In this document: piece after piece, positions 60,281 through 64,000 of the stretch
Layout: every line of letters starts with the position of its first letter
Numbering within the stretch: position 1 is the first letter of the stretch
DNA from: Chlorobium sp.
Lineage (GTDB): Bacteria > Bacteroidota > Chlorobiia > Chlorobiales > Chlorobiaceae
Reading direction: 5' to 3'
NCBI GenBank assembly: GCA_005843825.1
Contig: SZXX01000048.1
Location: 1 to 64,000 of the forward strand
Length of the DNA: 64,000 nucleotides
Notes under the pieces: generated by a model
The model's database searches: none
Seen by the model: only the letters and a program-made list of their open reading frames with translations
Told to the model about the DNA's origin: nothing
Position numbers and translations under genes: made by a program

Positions 60281-60703
60281 TCACTTCGGAGCAGAAAAAA
60301 ATGTCTTGACTTTCGCAATAAACTGATTTTCCGTCAACCGGTCACAGGCCTCAACCGAAACATCTTGTTTGTGCAGCTCACCTGCCTTCGCGATCTCTTT
60401 GGCAAGCTCAACTTTTGCCTCTCCAGGCCCGAAAACAGCAATCCTGTCAGAATCTCCCAAGAGCCCGATCACCTCCTGATAATAGGCATGATACTGGTGT
60501 TTCCGACGCTCTTCATCAACATGTTCATTAGCGACACTCTGCGCCACACTAGTTCCTCCTGATTTCCAGCCACCTGAGGGTTTATGATGACTTTCGGCAC
60601 CTGACTCAACATGCTGAACTACAGCCTCTCCCCCTGTAATTGAAACCAGAATGGCATCCTTGTGATCAATCCAGAGTCCTGTGTTTTTTTTCATAGCTGT
60701 CAT
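60281..60703 (-). CDS. Small eRF1/Pelota-like 'translational machinery' family protein
   Basis: TGLWIDHKDAILVSITGGEAVVQHVESGAESHHK ... YYQEVIGLLGDSDRIAVFGPGEAKVELAKEIAK; resembles short bacterial eRF1-like proteins. Confidence 0.55.
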   Translation of the reverse strand: MTAMKKNTGLWIDHKDAILVSITGGEAVVQHVESGAESHHKPSGGWKSGGTSVAQSVANEHVDEERRKHQYHAYYQEVIGLLGDSDRIAVFGPGEAKVELAKEIAKAGELHKQDVSVEACDRLTENQFIAKVKTFFSAPK

Positions 60704-60956
60704 CCTCCTTATGTTTGTTTTCCCATAAATAGAGTAACAGATTTTCTATCAAAAGAATTCACTCCTCTCGTAAAGATAAGCAATAGTTGGCTTTTCTTTC
60801 TTGTTCCCGAAAGCTCATGCTCTTGAAACAACGCATGGGAGTGCAGCTTTAACGCGAAAGACTTCTGTATGCCGGGCGAAGAAAACGGGCAGCGCGGTTT
60901 GAATCGGCATGATCAGGATCATTGCTTTTTCAAAAAAAAGCGGGCAATGCAATATG

Positions 60957-60998
60957 GAACCGGCCTGCACTCCATGAAGAGAAGCAACGGGCCGGTTC
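60957..60998 (-). repeat. 9-bp inverted repeat just downstream of sdhB
   Basis: GAACCGGCC-(24 nt)-GGCCGGTTC; further downstream on the minus strand is CATTGCCCGCTTTTTTTT. Confidence 0.6.
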
Positions 60999-61004
60999 TC
61001 TCTT

Positions 61005-61778
61005 TTACAGGGAGTCCTGGATTATCTTTTCCTTTTCTGCAAAAAGTTTTGAGCTGAGAAACTCCCTGTTCATGCGGGCAATATTGGATACCGAAATACC
61101 TTTGGGACATTCAGCTTCGCAGGCATAGGTATTGCTGCAGTTCCCAAAGCCAAGATCATCCATTCGAGCAACCATCTTCTGCACCCGCTTTGCCGCCTCA
61201 ACCTGACCCTGTGGAAGGAGAGCAAGATGCGATACCTTTGCCCCGATAAAGAGCATGGCTGCCGCATTTGAACAGGCAGCCACGCATGCACCGCAGCCGA
61301 TGCAGGTTGCGGCATCAAACGCTTCATCCGACTTCTCTTTCGGCACCGGAATGGTATTGGCATCCGGCACACCGCCGGTATTGACCGAGACAAAGCCTCC
61401 TGCCTGAATGATTTTATCAAACGCACTCCGGTCAACAATCAGATCACTGATGACGGGAAAAGCTTTTGCCCTCCATGGTTCGATATGGATGGTATCACCA
61501 TCCTTGAACGAACGCATGTGCAGCTGGCAGGTAGTAACCCCTTTTTCAGGCCCGTGAGGACGTCCGTTGATGTAAAGGCTGCAAGTGCCGCAGATACCCT
61601 CACGGCAGTCATGGTCAAAGGATACAGGATCACCGCCGCTCATGATGAGCTTCTGGTTCAGGGTATCAAGCATTTCAAAAAAAGAGCTGTCAGGAGAGAT
61701 TCCGGTCACATCGTATGAAACCATCTGCCCTTTGGCTCCAGCATTTTTCTGTCGCCAGATCTTCAGCGTAAAATTCAT
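61005..61778 (-). CDS. sdhB: Succinate dehydrogenase/fumarate reductase iron-sulfur subunit
   Basis: [70 protein letters not shown]. Confidence 0.95.
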   Translation of the reverse strand: MNFTLKIWRQKNAGAKGQMVSYDVTGISPDSSFFEMLDTLNQKLIMSGGDPVSFDHDCREGICGTCSLYINGRPHGPEKGVTTCQLHMRSFKDGDTIHIEPWRAKAFPVISDLIVDRSAFDKIIQAGGFVSVNTGGVPDANTIPVPKEKSDEAFDAATCIGCGACVAACSNAAAMLFIGAKVSHLALLPQGQVEAAKRVQKMVARMDDLGFGNCSNTYACEAECPKGISVSNIARMNREFLSSKLFAEKEKIIQDSL

Positions 61779-61787
61779 AATAACCTC

Positions 61788-63728
61788 TTATTTATAACTC
61801 CGCTGGGAGAGCTTGATCTCGTTGAATTGAAGTTCCTCACGGTGCAGCTCAGCAGCAGCATCACGCCCCTTGTACTGCCATGCACCGACAAATGCGAATT
61901 CATCATCGTTCCGAAGAGCTTCACCTTCGCTGGTCTGGTACTCTTCCCTGAAGTGTCCTCCGCACGACTCGCGACGCTGCAGGGCATCACGCACCATGAG
62001 TTCACCCAGATCGATAAAATCAGCGACCCTGCAGGCCTTCTCAAGCTCGGGATTATACTCGTCCAGTCCGCCGGGAATTTTAACCCCCTGGGCAAACTCT
62101 TTGCGCAGCTCGGCAATAAGATAAATCGCTTCGTTCAGTCCCGCTTCGTTTCGTGCCATTCCGCAATACTCCCACATGATCCTGCCAAGACGGCGATGGA
62201 AATGATCGACGGATTCCTTTGCTCCGCTGTTTTTTATGGCCTTCAGGCGATCAGTGACTCCCTGGGCTGCAATGTTGAATTCAGAAGATGCAGTATCAAA
62301 ACGGGGTGTATGAATTTCAGCTGCCAGATAGTTACCAATGGTATAAGGAAGCACAAAATAACCGTCGGCAAGACCCTGCATAAGTGCTGATGCGCCAAGA
62401 CGATTGGCCCCGTGATCGGAAAAGTTGCATTCACCGATAGCAAAGAGACCGGGAATGGTGGTCATCAGTTCATAATCAACCCAGAGACCGCCCATGGTAT
62501 AATGAACTGCCGGATAGATCATCATCGGCGTTTCATAGGGGCTCTCCGCAACGATCTGCTGATACATCTGGAAAAGGTTTCCATAGAGAGAGTCAATGGT
62601 ATCATGGCCCTTGCGCTTTATGGCATCTGCAAAATCAAGATAGACCGCAAACCCTGTATTGCCCACTCCGAAACCTGCGTCGCACCTCTCCTTTGCAGCC
62701 CTTGATGCCACATCCCTCGGGACAAGATTACCGAAAGCAGGATAGCGACGCTCAAGATAATAATCACGGTCAGCCTCCGGAATATCGGAGGGCTTTACCT
62801 CTTTGTTCCTGAGCCTTTCAACATCCTTTAATTTGGCCGGAACCCATATCCTTCCATCATTACGCAGGCTTTCGCTCATCAGGGTCAGCTTCGACTGCGC
62901 ATCGCCATGAACCGGAATGCAGGTAGGATGAATCTGGGTAAATGCAGGGTTGGCAAACATCGCCCCTTTTCTATAGGCACTCCATGCCGGAGTCACGTTG
63001 GAACCCATTGCGTTGGTGGAAAGGAAAAAAACATTACCATAACCGCCATTAGCCAGAACAACGGCATGGGCCGCATGGCGCTCTATTTCACCGGTTACCA
63101 GGTTTCGGGTAATGATCCCTCGTGCTTTTCCATCGACAAGCACCATATCGAGAACATCCCGGCGATTGAACAGCGTCACATTACCTGCAGCAATCTGGCG
63201 GCTTAATGCTCCATAGGCGCCAAGCAGCAGCTGCTGTCCGGTCTGACCTCGTGCATAAAAGGTTCTTGAAACCTGTGCTCCCCCGAACGAACGGTTGGTC
63301 AACAGACCGCTGTATTCGCGGGCGAAAGGCACACCCTGCGCCACGCAAAGGTCAATAATCTGGTTGCTGACCTCGGCAAGACGGTAGACATTGGCTTCAC
63401 GCGCACGGTAATCACCGCCTTTGATGGTGTCGTAAAAGAGCCGGTAAGCGCTGTCTCCGTCATTCTGATAGTTTTTTGCGGCATTGATTCCCCCCTGCGC
63501 GGCAATACTGTGAGCACGGCGGGGAGTATCCTGGTAGCAGAACACCTTGACATTGTACCCGAGCTCTCCGAGCGATGCGGCGGCGGAAGCCCCGGCAAGG
63601 CCTGTACCGACCACGATGATGTCAAGTTTGCGTTTATTGTTGGGATTTACCAGCTTGCAGCCCGATTTGTAGGCAGTCCATTTTCCAGCCACCGGCCCTT
63701 CAGGGATTCTGGCGTTGAGGCGTGTCAT
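61788..63728 (-). CDS. sdhA: Succinate dehydrogenase/fumarate reductase flavoprotein subunit
   Basis: [92 protein letters not shown]. Confidence 0.96.
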   Translation of the reverse strand: MTRLNARIPEGPVAGKWTAYKSGCKLVNPNNKRKLDIIVVGTGLAGASAAASLGELGYNVKVFCYQDTPRRAHSIAAQGGINAAKNYQNDGDSAYRLFYDTIKGGDYRAREANVYRLAEVSNQIIDLCVAQGVPFAREYSGLLTNRSFGGAQVSRTFYARGQTGQQLLLGAYGALSRQIAAGNVTLFNRRDVLDMVLVDGKARGIITRNLVTGEIERHAAHAVVLANGGYGNVFFLSTNAMGSNVTPAWSAYRKGAMFANPAFTQIHPTCIPVHGDAQSKLTLMSESLRNDGRIWVPAKLKDVERLRNKEVKPSDIPEADRDYYLERRYPAFGNLVPRDVASRAAKERCDAGFGVGNTGFAVYLDFADAIKRKGHDTIDSLYGNLFQMYQQIVAESPYETPMMIYPAVHYTMGGLWVDYELMTTIPGLFAIGECNFSDHGANRLGASALMQGLADGYFVLPYTIGNYLAAEIHTPRFDTASSEFNIAAQGVTDRLKAIKNSGAKESVDHFHRRLGRIMWEYCGMARNEAGLNEAIYLIAELRKEFAQGVKIPGGLDEYNPELEKACRVADFIDLGELMVRDALQRRESCGGHFREEYQTSEGEALRNDDEFAFVGAWQYKGRDAAAELHREELQFNEIKLSQRSYK

Positions 63729-63786
63729 TGAGGAGTGTTGTGAGTGTTGTTTTCAATGAATAACACAGTCGTCGATACTTGTTATA

Positions 63787-64000
63787 TTATTTAAAAAGAA
63801 GGAGATAAACAGGAATAACACTGAAGCCAAGAGTAATAAGAACCGAATAGGCGGAACCGATAAACTTTACCGCATCCATATATTTGCTATGGTTCCAGCC
63901 AAGTGTCTGAAATCCTGACTGAATGGCATGATTCAGGTGAATACCAAGAAATATAAAGCTGATAATATAGAGCAGTGAATACCAGGGAGTTGAAAACAGG
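63787..64000 (-). CDS. sdhC: Succinate dehydrogenase/fumarate reductase cytochrome b subunit, partial (5' end outside window)
   Basis: Manual translation of the reverse complement: LFSTPWYSLLYIISFIFLGIHLNHAIQSGFQTLGWNHSKYMDAVKFIGSAYSVLITLGFSVIPVYLLLFK-stop. Confidence 0.88.
   Translation of the reverse strand, partial: LFSTPWYSLLYIISFIFLGIHLNHAIQSGFQTLGWNHSKYMDAVKFIGSAYSVLITLGFSVIPVYLLLFK

Noticed and set aside
60869-61128. Overlapping 62-68-aa ORFs near the sdhB 3' end
   Set aside because: They overlap the inverted repeat and the sdhB terminus; chance ORFs.
1-64000. CRISPR arrays, tRNA/rRNA genes, IS elements, prophage
   Set aside because: Scanning intergenic gaps by eye gave no repeat-spacer arrays, cloverleaf candidates or transposase motifs. 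A tRNAscan-SE/Infernal run would be the proper check.

Overview
The window is a gene-dense, mostly housekeeping chromosomal segment. Gene content suggests a green sulfur bacterium (Chlorobiaceae); this is inferred from the protein families, and no 16S gene is present. I call about 58 CDSs, with no convincing tRNA, rRNA, IS element or CRISPR array. Clear blocks are: cytochrome c assembly (Ccs1/CcsA); a GlgE-pathway pair (glgE and a TreS-maltokinase fusion); prfB with an RF2 frameshift site; pyrE-tyrA-nadK plus an unknown protein; kdsC/kdsA; gpsA/plsY; a compact birA-bioB-F-G-C-D-A biotin operon; topA; feoAB; and sdhC'-A-B. The observations most worth a second look are: (1) a three-gene module at 22.5-23.9 kb with the toxin-antitoxin-chaperone (TAC) layout, in which a SecB-like protein sits downstream of an XRE/HTH antitoxin and an unassigned 159-aa putative toxin, between crcB and a DUF190 gene; (2) a perfect 8-bp inverted repeat with a 14-bp spacer (TGTCAACC-N14-GGTTGACA) just upstream of birA, with BirA-operator geometry; (3) a ClpB-like protein reduced to part of the M-domain plus NBD2; (4) a WecB-fold protein whose epimerase motifs look degenerate; (5) ruvX with no in-frame ATG/GTG/TTG upstream of its catalytic motif, suggesting an ATA or other rare start; (6) an uncharacterised 493-aa protein in the nadK cluster. 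All family assignments come from reading the translations by eye; no searches were run.
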